Below, one piece after another: positions 43,201 to 53,104 of a stretch of DNA of 64,000 nucleotides; the first letter of the stretch is position 1, and every line of letters begins with the position of its first letter. The notes beneath the pieces are model-generated. The model saw nothing but the letters and a program-made list of their open reading frames with translations. It had not been told where the DNA came from and ran no database searches. This stretch comes from Dipteris shenzhenensis (taxonomy: Eukaryota > Polypodiophyta > Polypodiopsida > Gleicheniales): NCBI GenBank assembly GCA_047967505.1, contig CM106538.1; one strand, 5' to 3'. The position numbers and the translations under genes are program-made.

Positions 43201-44925
43201 CTTCTCTGGATCCTTCAAGTGCCAGAACTTCACTAAAATTTCCCTCCTCTTGAAGGCTTCTGATAGCCTTCTCCATGACCTGAGTCATGCTTTTGAGTCC
43301 TACGATGATAAACCCAGTGATAGCATGGAGAGTTTCGTGCTCGCTTGGAGTTTTGATGGTTCGTCCGGAAGGGGTTGCTTGTGGGAATCTCTCAGCGAGA
43401 GGTGACTACACTGTCATGATTCTCTCACTTTTGTTTTTGCCGTTTCCACCCCTCGTATTTCATCTGCAATCCCTGCACTATCAAGATTCCTACTTGGAAA
43501 GCACTGTAGGCAGGAAGAGAGGCACAATTACAGGACACAAAGATCTCTAGACTAGAAGAGGAGGAGATGAAAATTGATGGATGGAGAGAGTTGTAGGCTG
43601 GATGACAGGGAGAATCACATGCAACTGCTGCTATAAGTAGAAGCTCTTTTTTTGAGGTCCAACGACGTGTTCGATTAAGCCCCCTCATTGAACAATTGTA
43701 GCTGCATTAGAGGTTGAGAAGCCATCATTGAATGTAGTTGAGCAAGTCAGAGCTATTGCTCGCTGGGTATATGCCTTGCTATTACATGACATGTTGCGAA
43801 GCAGGAGTGCAGCAGGGTGGGTGAGAGCAAGGTGAAGAGAGTAGAGGGGGAGGAGTGAGGGGAGAGGGAGGGGAAGCAGAGGAGGGGGGAGGAGATCTCA
43901 TTGAGCTTAGGAATGATAGTGTTAGCCTCTTCGACATTATTTGTTGAAACAACCTCTACACATTGGAAGAGGAGGGAGAGGAGTTGAAGACCTTCTTTGA
44001 CCTTCTTCGTCAGAAGCTATCGACCATCGTTGTTCCTCCGAGGTCATCCATCTTTGCAATCAGTCATGCACCTCATGTATTCCAATTGATGTATTGCTTG
44101 ACTGCAAACCTGGCTTTCACAAGGCCACCATACGTAGTGATCATAAAAATCTATCTCCCCATCATCCATTATTTCCAGCTCTGTCAAGCTCGCATTGCAG
44201 CTTTGTATTCAAAATTGTCTACCTCTTCTCTGTTGTCACGAAGTAGAAGGCATGAATCCAAAGTCTTCAGAGAAGCATCACCTCTTGTATTCACTTGTTT
44301 GTTTTTTTGAATACTCCCTGGTATTCATTATTTGGAAATAGATTGTGGCATCGACACGCCAACTGAACCTACAATCATGAGAACGACATCGAGGCCATGT
44401 GCAAACGAGTACAGCTTTTAGAATGGAGCTGGCATTTCAGATATTTGATTTTTATCTCCTTCTAATTCTGCGTCTTGCTTGTCTCTCAAATGTCTCATTC
44501 CTGCTACTAGATGCCGGCTGTTGGAGTGTCACACTCATGGAGACACAAACTTGTGGTATGGGACTTGGAATCCTTGAAGATGGGGACTTAAAATTTGTTA
44601 CGATAGGGGGCTTGAAATCCTTATGAGAGGGCTATGAGATGACTTGAAATTCTTGGAAAGGATATCCGAAGCTCCGATGATTGATTGAATGCTCATCACA
44701 CACAATGGCTTTCACAAAAAACATTTTCATGCAAATTCAGGTTTGCACCGACCACAATCTGCTCTAATCTTCTTCACTAGTAATTCGTCGCTCAAGTCAT
44801 ATAACCTCTAATTCAAGCCTAGAGATGAAAAGCCATTAGGTTTTGCTCGTATGGTATATTGATTGGCCATTTTTTCGACATGATAAAATTTTTGAATTTG
44901 ACCTAAACGAACTAACTCTAGTTAA
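43200..44925. other. Intergenic, no supported gene
   Basis: The start may be the remainder of the LTR. Around 43,830-43,900 the + strand is purine-rich ('gagaggggg'-type). Frames such as 43,963-44,310 have no recognised domain. At about 44,843 one copy of the 'ttttgctcgtatggtatatt' motif of the repeats at 45,270 occurs. Confidence 0.4.
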
Positions 44926-45150
44926 TCTAACCTAACTAGTTGACCCTAACCTAACCTAGCCTAGGTTAGTGGTTACGTTAATTTTAGGGTTAGGTCTTTT
45001 TTTTGGGGAAGGGGGGTGTGGGCGAACCATCACCACCGAGACAGTGGAGGAGGAGGGGGGTGTGGGGGTGGGAGGCGAGGGAGGAGGGTGGTGAGAGGGG
45101 AGGTGGAGGGGATTGAGAGGGGGAGGGCGCGAGAAGGGGTGCGGAGGGAA
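44925..45150. other. Telomere-like motifs followed by a G-rich run
   Basis: 'ccctaacctaacctagcc' and 'tagggttaggtc' face each other at about 44,943-44,998. They are followed by a G-rich stretch (45,007-45,145) with many GGG/GGGG runs that could form G-quadruplexes on the + strand. Confidence 0.6.
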
Positions 45151-45269
45151 CTTGACGGACGAAAAACTTTGACGAAAATTCAAAGGGAGGAAGAGATAGT
45201 TACCTACAATGCTCTCCCAAGTCATTCTCAATGTAACATGATTGTTGAGGACGAATGGACGGTTGATTG

Positions 45270-45575
45270 TACGATATCAACTTTTTACCTTGGGGTATTT
45301 CCGCAAGGATCTGCTCATATGGTATATTGTTTGATGTTGTCTTAATTACCTTAAAACCCATAATAAGAAAGATTATAGATGCATCATAATGTTTTTACAC
45401 ATGTTGTCAACTTTGTACCTTGGAGTATTTTCGTAAGGTTTTGCTCAAATGGTATATTGTTTAATCATGTTTCCAACGTAAATTTTTTTAAATATTTGTT
45501 AAGTTCACTATACAATATCAACTTTGTACCTTGGGGTATTTCCGCAAGGATCTGCTCATATGGTATATTGGCATG
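45270..45575 (+). repeat. Three spaced repeats of about 65 bp
   Basis: 'atatcaactttgtaccttgg', 'ggtatttccgcaaggatctg' and 'ctcatatggtatattg' recur as blocks starting at about 45,274, 45,404 and 45,514, spaced 130 and 110 bp apart. They lie immediately 5' of the kinase pseudogene. Confidence 0.8.
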
Positions 45576-45619
45576 ATCTTGACTTTGCAATTATAATATT
45601 GTCACATAATTTTAAAATT

Positions 45620-47040
45620 TTTGTCTCTTAACTTTGTATTTTGCTTTCGTTTAGGACGTGCTAAACGTATTGACATGGCAACCAAGGAACATTCCAAAGA
45701 ATTGAAGAGGCTTTTTGCCTATATTCAAAGAGAAGTACTCTTACTCGTCGCACACATGGACAAGACAATGATTGAAAAAATCAGGGACAATGACACTCTC
45801 TTAGATGTATTCAAACAACATGTGATGCAAAGGCTAAATAAAATCAAAGAGGTGTCAAAGATACGAGATCAAGTAAAAGACATATTCACAGATGTAGCCT
45901 GGTCAAAAGAATTGGAAAAGCATGTGATGACCATCATAGGAAACATCACATATCATGCACAATATGTAGATGAATCGCTATCTTCGAATGAGAAGCATTT
46001 GGCTTGGCATAGTATGTGGAAACAAAGAAAAGCTCACGGTATACGAGCAATTTGTACGCCCTAGCTAAGAAGAAGATTGGTCCAAATCCAACCGAGGAAT
46101 ATGCACGTGCCAGAATAAATACATCGAACAATGCTTCTATGCAACAAGTGGACAGTATTGCTATGACTTTTCCTACAGCAACCTATACTGCCTAGCTGCA
46201 AGATAATGCATATGAAATATATAAGGATAAAAAATTCGGTGCTGGGTCTGAAGGGCAACTTTTCCTAACAAGAATCAAAGGAGTACCGATTGCTTATTAT
46301 GTAGCAAAGAGTTTTAAAGGCAATGCAGAGAAAAGAGAGTCTACTTTCATGAAAGAATCAACAATGCAAGTTAAACATAGCATCTTGGTTCGACCAATTG
46401 CTATGTCAATAAGTGCACCACATTGGAATTTCATGCCATATTTTAATGGAGGGACACTACATATTTTTCAAAGAAAGCAAAAAAAGATTCATGCATTGCA
46501 AGCCTAAGTTAGATACAAAGCAAATTCCTGCAAATAACATAGAACAGGTTGTGATTCTCGTACCAGAACTTTCTTTTGCTCTTTGCCTTGGCCTTCAGAA
46601 GCTGCACGAATAAGGTTTTGGATCCACAATGATTTGCACAATGGAAATGTCCTTCTGGACTATGCAACTACTATGCGAATGTGGATTGGTATTTGTGACT
46701 GGGGACGCGCTACATATGTAATAAATTCAAAGGAGAACTTGTTAGCCAAACATTCTAATGAGGAAGATACTACGTACAAGAATAGAATCCAGCTCGAAAG
46801 AGAGAGACTTGGCAAAATGGGTTGGCTAGCTCCTGAGCTATATCATGGTACTACAAAAAAACCTTGGACATCTGCTTTGGACACTTTCTCTCTAGGTTGG
46901 ATATTCTCAGAGCTTTGTAAAATCAGCCTTTACATAGCGAAATATGTACCCAGTTTACAGATTCTCACAGACCAAGCACAATGGTCAAGAAGAGATGTTA
47001 AACTAGTCCAATACATTTTCCAAAGGATGCTTAAATAACA
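45620..47040 (+). pseudogene. Protein kinase-like gene with unknown N-terminal domain, frameshifted
   Basis: The first frame (45,621-46,064) gives a Lys/Glu/Leu-rich helical-looking domain ('KEHSKELKRLFAYIQREVLL', 'DNDTLLDVFKQHVMQRLNKI') that I do not recognise. After a frameshift near 46,030 it continues 'YALAKKKIGPNPTEEYARAR', a TAG at 46,193-46,195, and a kinase N-lobe: glycine loop FGAGSEGQLFL, VAK lysine 'AYYVAKSFKG' and hinge 'FMPYFNGGTL'. Another frame holds 'VVILVPELSFALCLGLQKLH', then a one-base shift at about 46,612 leads into the C-lobe: IHNDLHNGNVLL (HRD motif reads HND), CDWGRA (DFG reads DWG) and GWLAPELYHG (APE), to 47,038. Residues for ATP binding and catalysis (Lys, Asp, Asn, Asp) are still visible, but three frameshifts and a stop break the gene. 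Confidence 0.75.
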
Positions 47041-48195
47041 TCCAAAAGACCGCATATCACTACAGAGTTCATGCAATCTATTTTCATCGAGGAGAATCAA
47101 GCTTGATATATGTATGCGACCATTACAAGAGATGGGATACGACATGATCCCAAATTAATTTTTTGATGTAATAAAGGCAAATCGAATATACAAAGTCATT
47201 CCATGCTAGTTGATCCTATATTCTATGTTTACATTGAATTCATAAGTATTTAAAAAGCAAAAAAAGTTATGACCTAAAGTTACGAATTCTCGAGTTTTCA
47301 ATAAATAAGTTCTAATACACTAAACAAAATGTATCATCAACTTGTGAGTAATTTAAGTCAAGATAGTGGATTGACTAATTTCAAGTGTGCGACTGATCCG
47401 TGCAAGCTACTTTTTTTAAAAGATCGAAGAAATCCCGTTACAAGCTAGATTAATAATTTATTGTCTAATGATATCGTATTTTGACTTTGTTTCTATTTCA
47501 AACGTATTATAGATGCATATGGTTGGTTTGTACAAGAACTTGGACGACGCTCGACTTGGAGTACAGATACGCTCATTGAGATCTAGGTAATATATTAGTC
47601 TCCTACATAAGTCGCGATACTCAATCTCGGCGCTAATACTCTCGGCGATTTTAACTTCAGTGCACGGGGAAGGGCCCGTTCCCTCGGATTATAACTCTTT
47701 GAAGAAGGAAGCACGCTGCCTCCCCGCCCACACTATGTATGGTTATATAAATTATATATACATATATATATATATATATAAATAGGTTTTCCATCTGATG
47801 TTTTTTTTAATAAATTGCTTTTGCATATTCTAAATTCTTCTTTTTGTTTCCGTGTCGAGGTATTCGCAAGAAGGGAATACTCAACCACACACGTCTGTTC
47901 GACGGACTTGCTATTGTCAGCTTAATTTATAATCAGGTATTTCTCTTTTTTTAATTTATGAGAAAAAAAGGAGGAAACTTTACAACAAAGGAAATCCTTC
48001 ATAGTTCTGCAAATTTCATAAAGAAGAAAGTCGCTACTTCAAGTTTGTTCTTTGTTAATGTTGGATTATTTGTAGAACACATAAACTAATTCTGTACTCG
48101 CTTGCTTACGATAGATGCACAACACCTACATTTAGAATAATGGCAACAGACAGGATTATCAATGCTCTCTTTCACCTTGGGGGGCCTACCGCACC
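47041..48195. other. Intergenic, no supported gene
   Basis: Contains an AT microsatellite at about 47,752-47,782. Sequence at 47,600-47,730 is more GC-rich but has no frame. Confidence 0.5.
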
Positions 48196-48198
48196 CTA

Positions 48199-48243
48199 CT
48201 CTCTCTCTCGTCTCTCGCTTCTCTCTTTATCTCTCTCTCTCTA

Positions 48244-48277
<34 letters not shown>

Positions 48278-48292
48278 CTCTCTCTCTCTCTC
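48199..48292. repeat. (CT)n(AT)n(CT)n compound microsatellite
   Basis: CT runs flank a block of about 13 TA units. The frame across it is low-complexity and spurious. Confidence 0.95.
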
Positions 48293-49097
48293 CACGTTAA
48301 CAGCTTGTCAGACTGCTCTAGTGTGCTGAGACACGGGAACCAGTAGACTGACTGCTGCAGTCTGCTTCAGTAGACTGACTGCTGGCTGTGCGCTCTAGGC
48401 AAACCGTGGGCGAGTCTCGCTTTGACACATGGCGCGCGTGCTTGAGCTTGCTGTAGCTGGCCTAACCGTGGGCGAATTGTATGTCGACATGTCACGCTAG
48501 CCGTGCTGAGCTCCCCCCAAATTCCGAACCTCCTCCCTGGAGCTCCCGAACGTCCTCCCACCTTCGCCAAGGCTCCCTGGAGCTCCCGAACCTCAGATTT
48601 TGTGCACGTGGCGGAGCTGAGGTTCTTCCATTTCAAACCTTTCCTTAAGGAATAGCATAGATAGAAGTATAGATATAGATAGTATAGAAGTATAGATATA
48701 GATGCGTCTATTAATGTCATTTTTTAGTGGAGAATCTGGAAAATTGTTGTTGGGCTGCGCCATTTCCATCTATGGCATTGCAAGACGTTAAAAGAAAAGG
48801 AGCAGATGCACTCTGGACACAGCATCGACCTGCAGGAGCTCGAAGGCGCTGGGGGCCCTTGGGATATCGCCTTGGCCGGATTAAGCACGTAGGGCACGAA
48901 GGATCGCTCTATTCCAAGCACCTCAAACCAAAAGGCCGTCCAGGTACTGCAGGACAGGTTTCAATGTCATGTGGTCTCCATGGTGGTTATGCTTCGCAGA
49001 TAGTACAGAGCGCTTATGCTTGATCCTGGGGCAATCAAAACTGCAAGTACGTGCGAGCACAAGAACCTAAGGGCTCCAGAATTCAAGCAAAAACGCT
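48293..49097. other. 5' flank of PPR gene 2 with small direct repeats
   Basis: 'cagtagactgactgctg' occurs at about 48,341 and 48,368, and 'ctccctggagctcccgaac' at about 48,534 and 48,573. 'agtatagatatagat' is repeated at about 48,667-48,705. A + frame at 48,727-49,023 (98 codons) has no domain. No clear TATA box is seen near the PPR start. Confidence 0.5.
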
Positions 49098-52000
49098 ATG
49101 GATATACGACATGTACGGTTCAGGTCGACTGTGTGTGAGAAAAAGCAATCCGCCAGCAACAGCATGCACAGGGCCAAATCCTCCAGTGACCAGGCATTAT
49201 CAAACTCTGTAGAACGTGACAGCAATTGCAAGGCCAGTTTTAGCTCTGAAATACAATCTATCGTGCAAGAAGTTGAGGAGAACAGTGGTTTGGAGATCCT
49301 GAGTTTAGAGGAGGCACTCACTTCTTTGGAAGAGATACCCCAGCTTCCTTCGGTTGAGAACTGTATATGTATATTACAGAAATGCAGAAAAAGGAGAACT
49401 CTATCGTTTGCCAAGCGCTTGCACGTCTATATGTGCAAAAGTGGGCTCGAAGCTCACAGATCTCTTGGTAACTACCTTGTCCCAATGTTCGTGGAATGTG
49501 GAAGCGTGTGTGATGCTCAGAAAGCTTTTATTAAGTTGGTTGACAGGAATGAGCATTGCTGGACTTCTCTCATCGTAGGTACTGTTGAGCGTAAAGAATC
49601 ACAGCATGCCCTCAATCTGTACCAGAAAATGCAAGAAGAGTCTGTACATCCCAGCAAGTATACGTTTGTGGCCCTACTGAAGGCTTGCTCTAGGCTGAAA
49701 GATGTGGAAAGAGGCCGAGAAATCCATGCTGAGATTGCCAGACAGGAATTGCAAAGAGATCCATTTGTTGGCAGCACCTTGGTTGACATGTATGCCAAAT
49801 GTGGATTGCTTGCAAAAGCAGAGGAGTTGCTTGACAAGCTGCTAGTTCGAAATGTAGTCACATGGACTGCACTAATTTCAGGGTATGCTGAATGTGGGCT
49901 TGGTGAGGAAGCACTGAGCTGTTTTGAACAGATGCAACTGGAGGGCATCTCTCCGAATGCTGTCACATTTGTTTGCAGCTTGAAAGCTTGTGGCAGCATA
50001 GGAGCCATAGATAGGGGCCAAGAAATACACGCTGAGATTGCCAGACAGGACTTGGAAGGAGATCCTTTCGTTGGCAGCACCTTGGTTGACATGTATGCCA
50101 AATGTGGCTTGCTTGCAAAAGCTCAGAAAGTGTTTGACAAGCTGCCAGTTAGAAATGTAGTCTCATGGACTGCACTAATTGCAGGATATGCTGAACATGG
50201 GTTTGGTGAGGACGCACTGAACTGTTTTAAACAAATGCAACTCCAAGGCATCTCACCAAATGCTCTTACTTTAGTTTTCAGCTTGAAAGCTTGTTGTAGC
50301 CTAGGAGCCATAGATATGGGCCATGAAATACACGCTGAGATTGCTAGACAGGAATTGGAAGGACATCCTTTTGTTGGCAGCACCTTGGTGGACATGTATG
50401 CCAAATGTGGTTCTCTTGCAAAAGCACAGGAACTGTTTGACAAGTTGCCAATTCGAGGTGTAGCATCATGGAACATACTAATTGCAGGGTATGCTGAACA
50501 TGGACTTGGCGAGGAAGGATTGAACTGTTTTGAACAGATGCAATTGGAGGGCATCTCTCCAAACTCTGTCACATTTGTCTGCAGTATAAAAGCTTGTGGC
50601 ATTATAGGATCCATAAATAAGGCCCAAGAAATACACGCCGAGATTGCAAGACAAGAATTTGAAAGAGATCCTTTTGTTGGCAGCACCTTGGTTGATATGT
50701 ATGCCAAATGTGGTTCTCTTGCAAAAGCACAGGAAGTTTTTGATAAACTGCCAGTTCAAAATGTGGTCTTGTGGACTGCACTCATTGCAGGATATGCTGA
50801 ACACGGGCTTGGTGAGGAAGCACTGAACTGTTTTGAAAAGATGCAGCTAGAGGGTATCTGTCCGAATGCCGTGACATTTAATTGCAGCTTGAAAGCTTGT
50901 GTCAACATAGGAGCCATAGAGAAGGGCCAAGAAGTACACGCTGAGATTGCCAGACAGGAATTGGAAAGGGATCATTCTATTTGCAAGACCCTGGTCGACA
51001 TGTATGCAAAATGTGGCTTGCTTGCAAAAGCACGGGAGGTTTTTGACAAGCTACAAGTTCGAGCTGTAGAATTGTGGAACATCCTAATTGTTGGATATGC
51101 TGGACATGGGCTTGTTGAGGAAGCACTGAACTGTTTTGAACAAATGCAACAGGAAGGGGTTTACCCAGATCCTGTCACTTTTGTTTTTAGCTTGAAAGCT
51201 TGTGGCCATATACGAGCCATAGACAAGGGCCAAGAGATACACACTGAGATTGCTAGACAAAAGTTGGAAAAAAACCCTTTTGTTGGTAGTATGTTGGTTG
51301 ATATGTATGCTAAATGTGGCTCTCTTGCAAAAGCACAAGAAGTGTTTGACAAGCTGCCAGTTCGAGATGTAGTCTCATGGACTGCACTAATTGCAGGATA
51401 TGCTGAAAATGGGCTGGGTGAGGAAGCAGTGTATTTTTTTGAGCAGATGGAACTAGAAGGTGTTCCTCCAAACACGGTCACGTTTGTTTGCAGCTTGAAA
51501 GCTTGTGGCAGCATAGGAGCCACAGACAAGGGCCAAGAAATACATGCTGAGATTGCCAAACAGGAATTGGAAAAAGATCCTTTTGTTGGCAACATCTTGG
51601 TCGATATGTATGCCAAATGTGGGTCACTTGTGAAAGCGCAGGAAGTGTTTGACAACCTGCCAATTCGAAATGTGGTTTCATGGACTGCATTAATTGCAGG
51701 ATATGCTCAGTTAGGAGAAAGTAAAATTGTGGTCAATATGCTGGAAAGAATGAGTGGAGACGGCATAAAGCCAAATGCTGTCACATTCCTTAGTGTTCTT
51801 ACTGTATGCAGTCATACGGGTCTAGTAGAAAAGGGCCAGAAGTACTTAGAGACCATGAGCAAAGATTATGGCATCACTCCAACCATTGAGCACCACATTT
51901 GTATGGTTGATCTCCTTGGCCGTGCAGGTCAGTTAGATGAGGTGGTAGCAATGGTGGAGAAGATGCCTTTCCAACCTAATCTTGTTGTGTGGCATACTGT

Positions 52001-52280
52001 GCTGGGTGCTTGTCAAAAGTGGGGTAATATAGAGCTTGGAAGATGGGCCTTTGAACATGCATTACGGTTGGATGAAAAGGATGCTACAACCTATGTCTTG
52101 ATGTCTAATATCTATGCAGGTGCTCACATGCAGGAGGAAGAGAAGATTGAGGCAATGAAAGTGGAAGAACAAGCATGGAAGAAGCGAGGACATACTTGGA
52201 CTGAGGTCGGTGGATTTATGCATAATTTGTGGTGGGGGATACAAGACTTACCCAAAGCAGAGATACATATGCAAAGCTAG
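49098..52280 (+). CDS. PLS-class PPR protein, 1060 aa (PPR gene 2)
   Basis: It is an intronless gene for an RNA-binding helical-repeat protein, expected in plastid or mitochondria and in RNA editing or processing. Residues 1-83 form a Ser/Glu-rich leader. Motifs run from about residue 84 ('LPSVENCICILQKCRK') to about residue 960: roughly 26 P, L and S motifs, including seven near-identical 101-residue S-P-L modules ('STLVDMYAKCGLLAKA', 'VVSWTALIAGYAEHGLGEEA', 'LKACGSIGAIDKGQEIHAEI'). E1/E2-like motifs follow ('VVWHTVLGACQKWGNIELGR', 'YVLMSNIYAGAHMQ') and a short E+-like tail ('KKRGHTWTEVGGFMHNLW'). No DYW deaminase is present, so editing would need a deaminase partner. The start is supported by matching sequence at the 31,146 ATG of PPR gene 1. 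No stop or frameshift interrupts the ORF. The organellar address is family knowledge; I cannot confirm a transit peptide. Confidence 0.92.
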   Translation: MDIRHVRFRSTVCEKKQSASNSMHRAKSSSDQALSNSVERDSNCKASFSSEIQSIVQEVEENSGLEILSLEEALTSLEEIPQLPSVENCICILQKCRKRRTLSFAKRLHVYMCKSGLEAHRSLGNYLVPMFVECGSVCDAQKAFIKLVDRNEHCWTSLIVGTVERKESQHALNLYQKMQEESVHPSKYTFVALLKACSRLKDVERGREIHAEIARQELQRDPFVGSTLVDMYAKCGLLAKAEELLDKLLVRNVVTWTALISGYAECGLGEEALSCFEQMQLEGISPNAVTFVCSLKACGSIGAIDRGQEIHAEIARQDLEGDPFVGSTLVDMYAKCGLLAKAQKVFDKLPVRNVVSWTALIAGYAEHGFGEDALNCFKQMQLQGISPNALTLVFSLKACCSLGAIDMGHEIHAEIARQELEGHPFVGSTLVDMYAKCGSLAKAQELFDKLPIRGVASWNILIAGYAEHGLGEEGLNCFEQMQLEGISPNSVTFVCSIKACGIIGSINKAQEIHAEIARQEFERDPFVGSTLVDMYAKCGSLAKAQEVFDKLPVQNVVLWTALIAGYAEHGLGEEALNCFEKMQLEGICPNAVTFNCSLKACVNIGAIEKGQEVHAEIARQELERDHSICKTLVDMYAKCGLLAKAREVFDKLQVRAVELWNILIVGYAGHGLVEEALNCFEQMQQEGVYPDPVTFVFSLKACGHIRAIDKGQEIHTEIARQKLEKNPFVGSMLVDMYAKCGSLAKAQEVFDKLPVRDVVSWTALIAGYAENGLGEEAVYFFEQMELEGVPPNTVTFVCSLKACGSIGATDKGQEIHAEIAKQELEKDPFVGNILVDMYAKCGSLVKAQEVFDNLPIRNVVSWTALIAGYAQLGESKIVVNMLERMSGDGIKPNAVTFLSVLTVCSHTGLVEKGQKYLETMSKDYGITPTIEHHICMVDLLGRAGQLDEVVAMVEKMPFQPNLVVWHTVLGACQKWGNIELGRWAFEHALRLDEKDATTYVLMSNIYAGAHMQEEEKIEAMKVEEQAWKKRGHTWTEVGGFMHNLWWGIQDLPKAEIHMQS

Positions 52281-52560
52281 AGCGTAGATCTTTCCCTAAG
52301 AGAGGGAGATGGAGAGTATGCTATTGTGTCACGGTATGTATCCAATGCTGAAAACACGATGGGCTTTACGAGAAGCTTGTCGTTGTGTGTGCACTTTCAT
52401 ACATGCTCTAAAGAATCCATACCTGTCGTGCGGCACCTACATTCACGCTAGTGTTAAAGAAACATTTGATGCCAAGGCTAGCATTTGCTCTTGCTATTGC
52501 CCATTCCACCTTACTTCAAGAAAGCTTTGGTTGTGATATAAAGCCTCCCCAAGATGATTT
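52281..52560 (+). other. 3' flank of PPR gene 2, possible decayed DYW-like tail
   Basis: Sequence just after the stop is homologous to that after PPR gene 1 ('caaagcta...gatcttt'). One frame gives 'LKNPYLSCGTYIHASVKETF' then DAKASICSC, loosely like the KNLRVCGDCH and CSC parts of a DYW domain, but spacing and surrounding residues do not fit well. Confidence 0.2.
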
Positions 52561-52689
52561 GGAAATGGACGAAGAAGAATCATGAGACTGAAGTTCAACA
52601 ATTGAGAGACATGGATGGTTACATGGGTACGCTTGTAAACTCTATCATGAATTACAAGATGTGGAGATAAAATAGAAGCATGCGGATCA

Positions 52690-52965
52690 TGTTTATTCGT
52701 GGTTGAAAGATGGACAAGTCATTTTGACGTATATAATTTTAATGACCAAACAAGATTAACTACCGTGCAATGGTATTTGAAAGGCAAGGCACTTACCTGG
52801 TCGTGGGATTTGAAAACAAAATCTCTCACATGGGATGAATTTCAGAACTTTTTTTGTAAACGTTCAATTAGGAAGGTGATGAGTTTGACCGCTTTAATAA
52901 GTTAGCAAGCTTGCAAATGAACTCACAGGTTCGAATCATTACATCCATCACTTTTAAGTTTGTGC
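52690..52965 (+). pseudogene. Gypsy gag core remnant
   Basis: 'VERWTSHFDVYNFNDQTRLT', 'VQWYLKGKALTWSWDL' and 'LTWDEFQNFFCKR' match the Retrotrans_gag pattern (W-x-x-x-F, L-x-G-x-A-x-x-W, TWDEF). After a frameshift near 52,875, 'DEFDRFNKLASLQMNSQ' continues it. Nothing else of the element is seen. Confidence 0.65.
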
Positions 52966-53104
52966 ACGAGGATTGGATAGGAATTGGCACACAAAATTGT
53001 GCGAGGACAATTGATTGTGGACAAAGTGGTCTTCTACCTATGTGGTTCTCTACCATGATTTGAAACTCTTCAAATCTGGAAAAAACTTAATATTTCTCCT
53101 TGAG

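Noticed and set aside
48727-49023. 98-codon frame upstream of PPR gene 2
   Set aside because: No domain, no counterpart upstream of PPR gene 1, and a competing minus frame covers most of it.
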